DNA of 64,000 bases from Stentor roeselii (lineage: Eukaryota; Ciliophora; Heterotrichea; Heterotrichida; Stentoridae), in contig RSEH01000192.1 of NCBI GenBank assembly GCA_006503475.1, positions 1 through 64,000 of the forward strand, written 5' to 3'. Of this stretch, positions 53,001-63,448 are shown piece by piece. The translations under genes were made by a program, and so were the position numbers. Position 1 is the first letter of the stretch. Every line of letters begins with the position of its first letter. Under the pieces are notes generated by a model. The model was given only the letters and a program-made list of their open reading frames with translations. It was not told the DNA's origin and did not search any database.

Positions 53001-54866
53001 ATGGCCGTGCCTTCATCATTAGAACGATCAGCAAGACTAAGATTCGCATTTCAAAACCCAAGCAACTTCACAGAAGCTACACGTCCAGGAGCAAACCTCG
53101 GGACAGTGAACCGTTTAAGCAGTCCGATCCTGCGAAGCGTGGCGTCTCCCGTGAATCGAATCGCGAATGTTCAAAGTCCAGAGCCTAGCATGTTAGAAGA
53201 AATTGTATCTCAATGTCGGCGAATCAATCCAGACTTTTCAGCATCTTCTGGCAGTTTAAATCTAAGCGTGAGCCAAGCACTGAAAAAAGCAGTCGATTCA
53301 ATCATCGACAATCAAGGCAAGTCCCGTCCAGGAGATGTGGAAAAAATGAGAGAAACTATCTCAGACCTTACTTTTAAACTTGAAGAAATGAGTAAAAAAC
53401 TTCAGATTAGTGTCGAAAATGAAAGAAAAGCTTCATTGAAAGAAGAAAAGTTCGCCATTGACGAAATCAAACTTTTGACTGAAAAAAAACATCTGGAAAA
53501 GGAAAAAAGTCAGATAAGTGCTTTGAAGAAAAATTACCTTCAACTTGAATCAGAACTAAAGAAAGTTGAAGAAATTCTTGAAAATAGTCGCGCTGAGAAC
53601 CAGGAAAAAGAAATAAGGATTCAAGAACTTCTCAATGAAAACCTTCAGAAAGACTCAGAAATCGAGGAATTGAGGAAGAAGGAAATGCCTGAATTAATCA
53701 AAATTCAGGAACTTCAAGAAGAACTTGCTCTTCAAACTGAAAACATCTTGCAAAGAAGTCAAGAAATTGAAGAACGTGAAAATCGAGCAGCTGATGTTGA
53801 ATCTCGCTTGAAAAAAGAAGTTTATGACCTGGAAGCTCAGAAAAAAGAAGTCTTGAGTCAATTAAAGGACTTGAGTGACTTAAAACTGAAACTGAATCAA
53901 GAAAGTGAATTCTTCGAACAGAGTAACAAAGAACTCGCATCTTTTAAACTTACTTTTGAAATCGAACAAAACAAGCTAAGAGAACAGCGACAAGCTTTAG
54001 AACTAGAAAAAGCAGAAATCGCAGCGACTCATCGTGCGCTGACTTCTCAAAAGTCAGAACTTTTAGAAGCTGTTGAAGACTTAGAACAACAAAAACTTGA
54101 GTTCATCCGGACTTTGAATAATGCTGAAGAAAATCCTGGGTCTTTCCCGAACTTGCCTGAAAGTCACCCTCCGGTGAGTAGAGAGACTTTAGAGTTCTTT
54201 CCACATCTGAGGTCTTTGATCTCGGACACTGTTAATGAACTTGCGAGAAGAACGGTCTTTATTGAGAAGTGGACGAATAACCTTAAAGATAGAGAAGTCA
54301 CTTTTGAGTCGAGACTTGATGATGTCAAACTTGTTCTTGCATTGCTTAATGAAAAAGTTCATACTTTGGAAAAAGGTTTTCATGAATTTGAACCTTTGAT
54401 CTCTGTTGTTCAGGATATGCTTGAGGAAATTGATACAAAAAAACTTATACTTGAGGAGGATGCTAAGAGTTTAAATCAGGAGATTATGGAAAGTTGTGGA
54501 AATGATTATTTGGGAAGTAATGCTAATATTTTCACTGAATTGTTAAATGATTTTGAAATCAAAGCTAATGAGTTACTCGCTGTTGATGAACATTTGCAGG
54601 ATCTGCAGGAAAAACTTTTAGCACAAATTGAAGAAAACTCGAGAGTTGCTAGGTTTCTGATGGAAGATCGACTCGAATTCGAAAAAGAAAAGCTTGAAAA
54701 CAAAAGAGATATCGAAGAAGCCACTTCAAAACTTCTACAGATCCAAGCTAAAGCTGACATGACATTAGACCAAATGAGTAAGAAAGAAAAGGAAGTTCTT
54801 GCGCTACAACAGACGATTGACTGTAGAAGTCCTTTTTCTGATGATTTTTCAGCTAGTTTAAATTAA
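53001..54866 (+). CDS. long coiled-coil protein, 621 aa
   Basis: N-terminal 75 residues are basic/Ser-rich. Then an almost continuous coiled coil runs from about 115 to 370 (DVEKMRETISDLTFKLEEMS, ENLQKDSEIEELRKKEMPEL) and, after a Pro-rich break near 380-395 (FPNLPESHPPVSRE), from about 400 to 610. It has no motor, FERM or other catalytic domain. The layout suits a basal-body, centrosome-like or cortical structural protein, but the identity is unknown. Confidence 0.82.
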   Translation: MAVPSSLERSARLRFAFQNPSNFTEATRPGANLGTVNRLSSPILRSVASPVNRIANVQSPEPSMLEEIVSQCRRINPDFSASSGSLNLSVSQALKKAVDSIIDNQGKSRPGDVEKMRETISDLTFKLEEMSKKLQISVENERKASLKEEKFAIDEIKLLTEKKHLEKEKSQISALKKNYLQLESELKKVEEILENSRAENQEKEIRIQELLNENLQKDSEIEELRKKEMPELIKIQELQEELALQTENILQRSQEIEERENRAADVESRLKKEVYDLEAQKKEVLSQLKDLSDLKLKLNQESEFFEQSNKELASFKLTFEIEQNKLREQRQALELEKAEIAATHRALTSQKSELLEAVEDLEQQKLEFIRTLNNAEENPGSFPNLPESHPPVSRETLEFFPHLRSLISDTVNELARRTVFIEKWTNNLKDREVTFESRLDDVKLVLALLNEKVHTLEKGFHEFEPLISVVQDMLEEIDTKKLILEEDAKSLNQEIMESCGNDYLGSNANIFTELLNDFEIKANELLAVDEHLQDLQEKLLAQIEENSRVARFLMEDRLEFEKEKLENKRDIEEATSKLLQIQAKADMTLDQMSKKEKEVLALQQTIDCRSPFSDDFSASLN

Positions 54867-55078
54867 TGGAGAAATATAGATGAACTGTTTTAGCATTGAA
54901 GTACTTTCTCAAGATTCTTTATATAAGAAATTAATTCTTGATATAAAATTTCCATTAAATTAGCACCTTAACCATTAATTAAATTCAAAGAAATAATGAT
55001 ATTTGACATCATTGATATTTTTCTTTTTAAGCTTGGATTTCCTCACCATTTTCAATAAATCGATAATAATTTCAAATA

Positions 55079-55321
55079 ATGGCTCTATTTCAAACGACCC
55101 CAGATAATCAAATTCTTGATTTCTGGCTTTCAACAGTAAGAAGCGAACTGCATTCTGCAGCAATTCAAAAAGCTTCAGATTACAACTTTGACTTTTTCAA
55201 GTCAGTTCCAAGTGAAGTTAAAGGTCGATTCGACTGGTCAAGCCACGAAGAAGTACTTGAAAAGAGCCAAAAAAATCAACTCTTAAATTTTTCCGAAAAT
55301 TTTAACCCGCATTCGCGGTAA
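55079..55321 (+). CDS. hypothetical small protein, 80 aa
   Basis: Unrecognised soluble protein, helical in the first half (NQILDFWLSTVRSELHSAAI) with an aromatic-rich middle (DYNFDFFKSVPSEVKGRFDW). No TM, no Cys. Its start context is A-rich and it is flanked by spacers of about 200 nt. The 3' flank, however, is C-rich rather than G-rich because it faces the convergent gene. Confidence 0.58.
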   Translation: MALFQTTPDNQILDFWLSTVRSELHSAAIQKASDYNFDFFKSVPSEVKGRFDWSSHEEVLEKSQKNQLLNFSENFNPHSR

Positions 55322-55507
55322 CTAACCCAATTTTCTCTAAATCCTTTCCAACTCCAAAATTCTATCCAAATTCCAAAAATTATTGAAAAATTGATAATTT
55401 TCATAATCCTTAAAAAATCTTAAAATCTTCTCTTCACCCTGAACGCCCATCTCTCCAAACCTAAACCTAAGAAAAACCCGGTTTGATCCATATTTACATA
55501 TAAACAA

Positions 55508-56182
55508 CTAAGATACAATACACAAGCAATTTTCAGTCCTACTCTTCTCAGGACCTTCAGTGATATCGAGGCCATTAAGCGACCTTTCCAATTCTTTGAT
55601 TCTATTTTCAAGTGCAATATTTTTCTCTTCAGTATTGACAATCATCCTTTCACTCTCCAGTAGTCTCTGGGCAGCCTCATTGATTTCCTTCTGAATATCT
55701 TGAATCTTCTGATAAACAAGTCCAAGTCCATCATCCGATTCGACGCTGTTCATATTCAAAGACTTGTTCTGGTCGATCTGGCTTCGAGCGTCGACATAAA
55801 CGCCTTCTAAGTTTTTTTTGAAGTTTTCAAGTTCATGTAAAATCAAAGAACTTTTTCCTGACTGGAGCTGAGACCTCGACAACAGGTGCCTTGAAGTGTT
55901 TTTGAAATCTTGAATAGTCAAAGTCGCTGTTCTTCTTAATTCTTGATTTTTCGTCTTTATTAGGCTTAGTTGCTCTTGAGCGTTCATCTCAGGAACACTT
56001 ATGGAAGAGTTTAGACTTGCAAAACTCGCTTCTTCGTCGTCTGGAGGAGGGACTCCAAGTGGTGACTCGGTTTGACTATTTACAATTGATGGGGATTTTT
56101 GGGGAGAAGGGTCGAGCTTTGATAACTTTTTCATGGACTTTGGAGAAGGACTTATGTGCAAGTCTGAAATTGTTCCGTTCAT
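55508..56182 (-). CDS. coiled-coil protein with C-terminal CaaX box (CIVS), 224 aa
   Basis: Ser/Pro-rich N-terminus, helical region 70-125 (QELRRTATLTIQDFKNTSRH) and a coiled coil at about 150-200 (IQKEINEAAQRLLESERMIV), ending ENCLCIVS. C-I-V-S is a farnesylation-type CaaX box with a second Cys two residues before it. Both helical parts resemble the protein at 24713-25186 (QDLKRKLTYQLMQFRTSSRE there), so they are dispersed paralogues. Probably a prenylated peripheral membrane protein. Confidence 0.8.
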   Translation of the reverse strand: MNGTISDLHISPSPKSMKKLSKLDPSPQKSPSIVNSQTESPLGVPPPDDEEASFASLNSSISVPEMNAQEQLSLIKTKNQELRRTATLTIQDFKNTSRHLLSRSQLQSGKSSLILHELENFKKNLEGVYVDARSQIDQNKSLNMNSVESDDGLGLVYQKIQDIQKEINEAAQRLLESERMIVNTEEKNIALENRIKELERSLNGLDITEGPEKSRTENCLCIVS

Positions 56183-57023
56183 ATTTATTGAGTTTTTAGA
56201 TATGTTGGATTCGCAGAAGATGGAGGTTTAGAGAGTTTTGATTTAGGTTTAGAGGATTAGATGGTTTGGGATTTAGGGTCTAGGATGGGTTTGAATTAAG
56301 ATTTATTTCAATGAAGGAGTGGAAATTGGATGTTTTAAAGTGTTTGGGGATGAAATGTGTATATATTAATTTTGGAAGAATAATTTTAGGATTTTTAGAA
56401 TTTTTGATCATATGTTTTTAGATTAGACTTCATGAGACGTTATACACATTAGAAGTAATTATTTATCAATTTTAAAAACTTTGATGTAACTTACTTTTGG
56501 ATAGTAATTAGTTCTTATTATAAAGAGAATTTATATGAGATTAGAGAGGTGTTTTGGTAGTCTTTGTAAAATAACTTAATAATCAATTAAATCCTTTGAT
56601 CATCTTTGATTTAAAACTTAAATTTACCTATAAATGAAATAAGAGTAAATTTATATAAATTCTCAAATGATTGTGAAATTCATGTCTTTATAAACAAATC
56701 TATAAATAAACCTTTTATTCTCATTAAAGATCCTTCACTCTTCCATGGCTATAACTTGAATTATCACTATAAATAGACCTTTATTCCTTATTAAAGATCC
56801 TTCACTCTTCCATGGCTATAACTTGAATTATCACTATAAAAAAACCTTTTATTTTATTGAAGATCCTTACTCTTGCAAGGCTATAACCTATATTATCAAA
56901 ATAAAGCATTTCTTATATTTATACATTTTTCAGCAATATCAACTAAACTAAATTATCTATATATCCTATATTTTATTATAATCTGAAAGAATAGATTCTT
57001 TTTCCACACATTAAATCAATCAA
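56183..57023. other. intergenic, 841 nt, with tandem repeat
   Basis: G/T-rich upstream part of the minus-strand CaaX gene (56183-56420), then AT-rich sequence containing the 67-nt repeat at 56711-56911. No gene recognised. Confidence 0.6.
56711..56911. repeat. three tandem copies of a 67-nt unit
   Basis: Units begin at 56711, 56778 and 56845. Copies 1 and 2 are almost identical (share GATCCTTCACTCTTCCATGG and the following TATAACTTGAATTATCACTA). Copy 3 is diverged (GATCCTTACTCTTGCAAGG). The decay order suggests that copy 3 is older. No coding potential. Confidence 0.85.
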
Positions 57024-57377
57024 TTATTTATCAATATTATACAGAAAAACATCACTATCAGAATTCGAATCATCACTTGTACTTAAGCACTCTTCCAGAG
57101 CTTTGAACCCTGCATCGAAAATAATAGGATTAATTTCAGGCCTTCTCGAAAAATAGTAGCATGAACTAAACACTGAAAGGTTTTTTTTTGAATATTCTGG
57201 AAATACATTCGAAGATGTAAGAATATCGTTTAATTCAGAAATTAGATCTTTTTCAGATTTACTTGAATCTTGTGCATCCAGGTCTTTAGAAGTTCGTTTA
57301 GAAGTCAGATCCTTTGAGCAGTTCTCTATTTTAGAGCTCTCTTGATTGATATTGAATAGTTTAGGATAGACTTCCAT
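57024..57377 (-). CDS. hypothetical Ser/Asp-rich protein, 117 aa
   Basis: Unrecognised, acidic, Ser-rich (SSKIENCSKDLTSKRTSKDL; STSDDSNSDSDVF) with one more ordered stretch in the middle (SVFSSCYYFSRRPEINPIIF). No TM or signal. Complete frame, ends YNIDK. Confidence 0.55.
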   Translation of the reverse strand: MEVYPKLFNINQESSKIENCSKDLTSKRTSKDLDAQDSSKSEKDLISELNDILTSSNVFPEYSKKNLSVFSSCYYFSRRPEINPIIFDAGFKALEECLSTSDDSNSDSDVFLYNIDK

Positions 57378-57944
57378 TTATATTTAAAAACTTTTAGGTG
57401 CTAACAGTAGTAAATGATTTGGAAATTGAAAAAGCTTAAACAGATTTTTATGTTGAAATATGTTAGTCTCTCAAATAATTGAAATATTTTGCATATTCTA
57501 ATGACTAAAAAACTTTAAAAAGACAACATCCAGAAAACTTCACAAGTAAAATATCGAGAATTTATAAAATACTTTAGGACAATCAGGAATCTCCTAAAAT
57601 TTAATGATACCATCCAATCAATCATCAACTAAAAAAAATCCAAAAAGATCTTCCTTTATCTATATCCAAAACTCAGAATTTTCATATTTCTCAGCCTGAT
57701 CTAAACAATTCTCAATACAATCAATGATAATCTTCAATCCCACCAAATCCCAAATCAAACCCCAGACGACCTAACCAAAGGCTAAACCCAAAATCTAAAC
57801 CCAAATCCTCTATCCAAAAACCTCAAAAACCAGTAAAAAACCCTCTAAAAACCCCCTAAACCTCAATCCAACCCCTAATCCCATTCCCCAAAAAACCCAC
57901 AGCAACCCTCTCCAAATCTTCCATTTTATTCCACTTATAATAAT
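57378..57944. other. intergenic, 567 nt
   Basis: AT-rich, then strongly C- and A-rich with almost no G from about 57760 to 57930, just upstream of the BET gene. Not a telomere-like simple repeat. Probably promoter sequence. Confidence 0.6.
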
Positions 57945-59015
57945 ATGGAATTTACCCCAACACAACTCTCCATAATAAACCTGATTCTTCCCTTCAAATA
58001 TCGAATAGAACCTAGTTCTAAAACAGAATCCAAAAGCAATAAACCAATCCAACGCAAGTCCGAAGCTGAAAACCTTCGAATTGACTCAAGATTTCCTCCG
58101 AAAGTTCCTGAAAAAAGACCAGCAGAGAATCCGTTAAAGCAAGAGCCTTCAGTAAATCCCAAGTCCAGGTCATCAGAAGGTTACAAAAAGTTATTAAACA
58201 TCATCAATGAGTTGAAAAAACATGAAAAAATGAGATTTTTTCAATCAAGTGTTGATAAAAAACATTATCCTGACTTCTTTGATAGTATTAAAGATTCAAT
58301 TGACTTGGCCTTGGTTGAGTCGCGGTTGAATTCAGGGTATTATAAAGATTCGTATCAGTTCGCTTTGGACGTGAGAAAGATCTGGAAAAACTCGTTTTCT
58401 TACTTTTTGAAAGAAAATATTGAAATTTATCAAGCTGCTGTTGATTTGAGCATCGAATTTGAAAGGCTTATGGAAGGAAATGAAAACTTGCAGATCACTG
58501 AAAAGAAAACTCAACCTGATGTCGGAGGAACGAATGATAAACCGGTCAAGATTGTCAAGGAGGAGAAAAGTGTATTGAATAATAAACCACTTGGATATAT
58601 GGAGAAAAAAGAACTTTGTGAAAAAATTCAGAAACTGGATCCGAAACATTTGAAGGGAGTTTTGGAAATTGTTAAGGAATGCACTGATATGAATGGAGAA
58701 GAACTTGAATTCGATCTTGATAACCTCCCACCAAGGACCTGCCGACGTCTTGACGAGTACGTAAAAAGCTGTTTTTCAAATACTAAAGTACCCAAAAGAG
58801 AAGAAGAAAAAAAAGTGAAAGAAAAAATCCCTGAGCCGCCAGTTCAAAAGGTCGAAGAAAAGAAGTCAGAAGTTTACCTTCCAGAAGATTCTGAAAGCGA
58901 GAGTTCAAGCACAAGTGAAAGTAAAGAAGATGAAATCCCGAACAGTAGCTACCCTTCAGGGTTTCACGGCCTAGAAGACGAGTTTACATTCGGGTCTGAC
59001 GTTGCCAGGTGGTAG
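57945..59015 (+). CDS. BET-type protein: one bromodomain plus ET (NET) domain
   Basis: 356 aa. Bromodomain at about 78-178 (YPDFFDSIKDSIDLALVESR is the ZA/PMD-like region; helix C ends IEIYQAAVDL). ET domain at about 214-278: LGYMEKKELCEKIQKLDPKH, then VLEIVKEC and LPPRTCRRLDEYV, a good match to BET NET domains. An acidic Ser/Glu tail follows. At the position of the acetyl-lysine-anchoring Asn (the N of the usual YN) this protein has Phe154 (NSFSYFL), so acetyl-lysine binding may be lost or altered. A chromatin-binding regulator by family. Confidence 0.88.
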   Translation: MEFTPTQLSIINLILPFKYRIEPSSKTESKSNKPIQRKSEAENLRIDSRFPPKVPEKRPAENPLKQEPSVNPKSRSSEGYKKLLNIINELKKHEKMRFFQSSVDKKHYPDFFDSIKDSIDLALVESRLNSGYYKDSYQFALDVRKIWKNSFSYFLKENIEIYQAAVDLSIEFERLMEGNENLQITEKKTQPDVGGTNDKPVKIVKEEKSVLNNKPLGYMEKKELCEKIQKLDPKHLKGVLEIVKECTDMNGEELEFDLDNLPPRTCRRLDEYVKSCFSNTKVPKREEEKKVKEKIPEPPVQKVEEKKSEVYLPEDSESESSSTSESKEDEIPNSSYPSGFHGLEDEFTFGSDVARW

Positions 59016-60597
59016 GATAAATTAACTAGCTAACAGAAGATTTCAATAAGAAAAGATATGAAAAGTATGTTTAAGATACTGATTATAATGAAGTTTATTT
59101 GATAAGTCGAAATTTTTAATGTGAAAAAGTAGAGTTTAATGGTTTAAGGAATTCTTATTGTTTTATTTGTGATTTTTTTGGATTAGAGATGAAGATTCTA
59201 TTTGTCGAGAATTTATTAATGGACTTTATCAACTTGAATAGTATTAATTACATCGATTATTGGGCTGAAAGACTATCAATTTTAATATTTTTGGAAGAAT
59301 TCGTTTCTCGCTTTAAGTTTGCTAACTACTACTAGAGAATTTACCAATAACTTGCTAAGCATGTACCCGAAGCACTTCTTAATTCAGGGTTTTAGTCTGC
59401 TTACCTGCAGAAAAATTTACGCCAATAGCATTTGGATCAAATCAAGTGATACTTCAGAATTATGATCTAAAGAATTCTATTTTAAAAGCATATTTTAAGA
59501 GGATCTATAGTATCAAATACTATAAATTGCTTTTTTTATATTTTTAAGTTTTACCAATTAAATATAATCTCTTTGTATTAATGAATAAAACTAATGCCTA
59601 TCAAAAACCTTAACTAAGATAATATTATTGCAGCTATAAAGAATTTACGATTTTAAATATTTTAATTTCTAGTATTTAGATATTTGTTATTGTTGTGTGG
59701 TTAGATAAAAGCTGAGATATGAAAAAAAATTTCTAAATTTGGGTTATCAATAAAGTTTCCAGCATTTGATTACAAACATTTATTATTTAAAAATGAAACT
59801 GATATAAATTTGTTGACTAACAAAGAAGATTTTTCCAGGTTTTAATAAGAAATAGAATATTATAGATACTGCTGCAAATCAGTTATTATTAGATCAAATC
59901 AAAAGAAAATCAATTTCACAAAGACTCGGCATCTCACTCAAGTTAGATACTAATTTGGTCTATTAGAACTGTTAAATCGTTATGCAATTATCAGAGCTTG
60001 AAAAATAACCTGATGTACAGATTTTCGAATATCGAAGAAGTTTCAAGATAGTCACTTATCTGATTAGAGATTTGTTTTAAAGAGTAGTCATTCAAACGGT
60101 TTGCTATTATGTGTATTATGAGTTTATCATAAGTTTTCTGTATTTTTTATTCTAGTAATCAACTTTTTACATATAAGATTAACTAAGGCTTCTATTAGTG
60201 GCTAATATAACACTCGTTAAAACTACAGGACCCTTCAACGTTACTTGTAATGCAATAATCATTTAAACTATTCGAGATTTTCAATATTATGACTGATAAT
60301 TTTTAATTAAAAGGACTTACCTCTTTCATTAAATCATCTGGTAAATTATTTAAGGTTATTCTAGGGATACTTGATGATCATCAGCAGATATTAGTTAGAT
60401 GGACCTTTGTGGTATTAATGTTGAGGTTAATATCTTAGGATCAGTAATTTAAAATTTTAAGTTTCGTAATTTTCGGGATACTCAGTTGATTAGTTCAGAG
60501 TTTTCTGATTTTTGCGGAACAGTAAAAATATTAATTCATAACCATTTATCTAAAAAATTGATAACAAGATTAATCTTAACTCCAAATCAAATACTCC
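59016..60597. other. long gene-poor stretch, 1582 nt
   Basis: AT-rich, no supported reading frame, RNA gene, terminal repeat or splice-able coding block. The usual A/C versus G/T polarity is weak here except at the ends. It could hold an unrecognised non-coding RNA or a very old pseudogene, but I see no positive evidence. Confidence 0.6.
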
Positions 60598-61773
60598 CTA
60601 TAACAAACCTTCCCTATAAAACGATGCTGGGCGACTTCTTCCTTTCGTCCCGGCAAGTTTCTCAATCAAAGCATTAGAAATTTTCCTTACCTGCTCATCA
60701 ATTAAAACACCATCCGTCCTAAACAAGCCCTCAAAAACAGCCTCCAAAGAAAAAACCCCTTTAACACAATTCCCTGAATGCCTTTCAGAAACCACAATAG
60801 CAACCATGGCCTTCCCTAAAGCCCTAATCGCCTTACTAACCGTCAACTTTTCCGATATAAAAACAGGCTTCAAAAACTTAACATTTGACCCTCGAATGCA
60901 ATCCCCAAGCCACAATTTAAACAATTCTTGAACATTCATAACCCCCACAATATCTTCCTTCTTATCCTCATAAAGAAAAGCGAAATTTTTCTTTTTTTTC
61001 ACAATTTTTTCCAAAACTTTACGATCAACAGGTTTATTTACTGAAATTTTCAGAAATTCTTTAAAAGGTTTAAGAATTTTCTTAAGTTTTTTCTTTTTCA
61101 AGTCAATAATTGAATGTAAGACTTCGATTTGGAGTTTTTCAAGTTGTTGTCTTCCTTTTTCTTCATCTTCATCGAGGGTTAAAAAGCTTTTCAGTTGTTG
61201 ATTTTGAAGAAAGCCTGAAGGACGACTTCCAAGAACTTTATCTAAAAGTTTTGAAATTGGGAAGGAAAGAGGTAAAAAAAGAACAATTAAAACTTTTATT
61301 GTTGGAATCAGCTTCGCTGCTAGTTCAAGTCGATTCTTGCCGATGAAAATCACGTGAGGTAAAATTTCTCCAAAGAGCAGGACAAGAGTGATGCTTATGA
61401 AAATGTCGACTTCTTTGCTGAATATTTCAGATAAGAATAGAGGAAAAGCTTGTATTGAAATTGTGTAGGATAGAAGAAGGGTTACCAGGACTAGGTGGTG
61501 ATGAGATATTATGACTAAGACTTGCTTTGCCCATGTTTTTTCTGTTGTTGAACCGTTTTTGGCTTTTAGCTCTAGTTCTAACCTGTCAACACCTAAAAGT
61601 CCTAAAGTTAAACTTGACATCACACCACTAAAGACTATGCATGCCATAGCTAGGAAACTGTAGAGAATATATTCAGAAGTTGATTTATTCTTTATTGGCT
61701 CGCTTTCATCATCAGATTCTGAAGACGACAGGCATATGCCTATCTGAAGGTAAATCAAAATGACAGATATCAT
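60598..61773 (-). CDS. CNNM/Mam3-type metal transporter: DUF21 plus CBS pair
   Basis: 391 aa. Start with a signal-like hydrophobic N-terminus (MISVILIYLQIGICLS). DUF21 transmembrane domain about 38-180: FSGVMSSLTLGLLGVDRLEL (the SGxxxGLxxLD-like signature), HHLVLVTLLLSYTI, LFGEILPHVIF. CBS domains about 240-365 (IVGVMNVQELFKLWLGDCIR, VVSERHSGNCVKGVFSLEAV). In CNNM proteins this layout handles Mg transport or sensing at membranes. The C-terminal cyclic-nucleotide-like domain of animal CNNMs is absent. Confidence 0.9.
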   Translation of the reverse strand: MISVILIYLQIGICLSSSESDDESEPIKNKSTSEYILYSFLAMACIVFSGVMSSLTLGLLGVDRLELELKAKNGSTTEKTWAKQVLVIISHHHLVLVTLLLSYTISIQAFPLFLSEIFSKEVDIFISITLVLLFGEILPHVIFIGKNRLELAAKLIPTIKVLIVLFLPLSFPISKLLDKVLGSRPSGFLQNQQLKSFLTLDEDEEKGRQQLEKLQIEVLHSIIDLKKKKLKKILKPFKEFLKISVNKPVDRKVLEKIVKKKKNFAFLYEDKKEDIVGVMNVQELFKLWLGDCIRGSNVKFLKPVFISEKLTVSKAIRALGKAMVAIVVSERHSGNCVKGVFSLEAVFEGLFRTDGVLIDEQVRKISNALIEKLAGTKGRSRPASFYREGLL

Positions 61774-61969
61774 TTTTACTTGAATCTTTGAATACTAAAC
61801 TTAATTTGAAGATTTATTACAATCATCCAATGAAATCAAATTATCAGAAATCTTTAATAAACCTAAAAATAATTAATAAGAATCCTTAAAAACACCAAAA
61901 AATCCTTTAATTCAAACTTATCAATCCAGTATAAACCCTTCCTACTTTTATGACCTTAATCAGTTAAAA

Positions 61970-62728
61970 ATGCGTGCAACATGTCTTGGAAACGATCAAA
62001 AAAACTACCCTTGGCACTTAACGACTTTATTCTCTCAAACAGCTCCTCTTCGAAAGCGTTCAGATGCAGAGTCCAAATACGAGTCTCAATGGCACGGGAT
62101 GGTCCTTCTCTCAAACAAAGAAGAGCGCTTCAGGTCTCCAAAGGACAAAGAAAGACATGGTTCAACATCTCGAACAATAGAACCTTCCCTACAGGACCCT
62201 TTGCCAGCAGGTCCTAGAAAAAAACTGATAAATCCAGAAATTTCCCCATTTTCCAGCAAAAAACCTACAGGAAGGTCTGGATCTCGAAAAAAACATGAAG
62301 AAAATGGAAAAATTTTAATGAAAAACTCGATTTCTCCAGGTAATACTTTAATCACTCATGGAATTTATGAGAAATATAGAGAAAGAAGTCTTACACCTCA
62401 GCCGAAAATTGAGAAAAATATGAAAAAAAGCTGTGAAAAAGCGAAAAATGATAGATTTGGGAATAGTTTAAAGGAAAAATTACCACCTAAACCTAGGAAA
62501 AGTGTTAGAAGGGATCTTTTGTCTCAAATTTGTGGATTGCCTGCTAGTGGAAAGGTTGAGGATGAGGGGGTTAGGGGAAGTTGTGAAAGGATGAGGAGTC
62601 GTCAACTGGTTATGACTCAGCAGCAGGAAATTAGACCTGGAAGGAGGATGTCTTCGAATGAGAATCAACAGTGGAAAAGTTCACTTGATATAATCAAACA
62701 TTATTTTAACAGCAAAACTTTTTATTAG
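61970..62728 (+). CDS. hypothetical basic disordered protein, 252 aa
   Basis: Rich in Lys, Arg, Ser and Pro throughout (RSPKDKERHGSTSRTIEPSL; PPKPRKSVRRDLLSQICGLP) with S-P sites that may be phosphorylated. No TM, coiled coil or known domain. Complete frame ending HYFNSKTFY. Cytoskeletal association is possible but unproven. Confidence 0.65.
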   Translation: MRATCLGNDQKNYPWHLTTLFSQTAPLRKRSDAESKYESQWHGMVLLSNKEERFRSPKDKERHGSTSRTIEPSLQDPLPAGPRKKLINPEISPFSSKKPTGRSGSRKKHEENGKILMKNSISPGNTLITHGIYEKYRERSLTPQPKIEKNMKKSCEKAKNDRFGNSLKEKLPPKPRKSVRRDLLSQICGLPASGKVEDEGVRGSCERMRSRQLVMTQQQEIRPGRRMSSNENQQWKSSLDIIKHYFNSKTFY

Positions 62729-63448
62729 GAATTGAGTCATCATGGGAAATAATCTTTCAATAATTCTGAATTGCATAGCTTTATTACCTTTAACAAAACT
62801 CAGGAAAGTCTTAATCAGAGACACATAGAAGCCCATCATAATCTTCTGACCAGTATCTTGAATATATTTGTTAATAAACAATCGATTTACCTGATGATAC
62901 TTTTAGAATTTATAAGCCTTAAGATTAAATAAATCTTTGATAATGGATTAGGATCATTAATTACTACAATCTTGAGATAATTAATTGAAATGATTGATTA
63001 AATTCAATAAGTAAAATAAAAAAGATTACGAAACTTGTACTTCCTTCATATCAGAAGAAAAATCCAATTCTAGGGACAAATCTTCTAAATTATTGCAGAT
63101 CATATTGAATTATAAGAATAGCCTTTCATTTAACAATTAGTTTGATTTTCAAGTATAACTTTCAGAATAACTTTTTAAACGATAATCAGTTAATTCTCCA
63201 AGTAAAACTTTAAAAAAGATTGAATAATAAAAAATAATCTGACATTATTTAGATTATCCTTATTCAAACCCAATAACAATTCATCCTTAATCCAATTATT
63301 ATACAAGCAAGAAACGAACTATCCATATCCAAGTCCTCCTAATAAACCCAAAAATAACTTTAAGCAATTATGCAAAACCCACAAAAACCGATAAAAAACT
63401 CTAAAATAATCCTAAAATCTCATTTTTTCCACCCTGACCAAAATAATA
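62729..63448. other. intergenic, 720 nt
   Basis: AT-rich. The last 200 nt are A/C-rich and G-poor, matching other plus-strand promoters. No gene or RNA recognised; a 66-codon minus frame at 62681-62881 is not convincing. Confidence 0.6.

Noticed and set aside
57760-57930. C/A-rich stretch considered as telomeric repeat
   Set aside because: No regular repeat unit. It has genes on both sides and matches the G-poor composition of other upstream regions.
62681-62881. 66-codon minus-strand frame with hydrophobic residues
   Set aside because: Overlaps the end of the plus gene at 61970-62728 and has no supporting feature.
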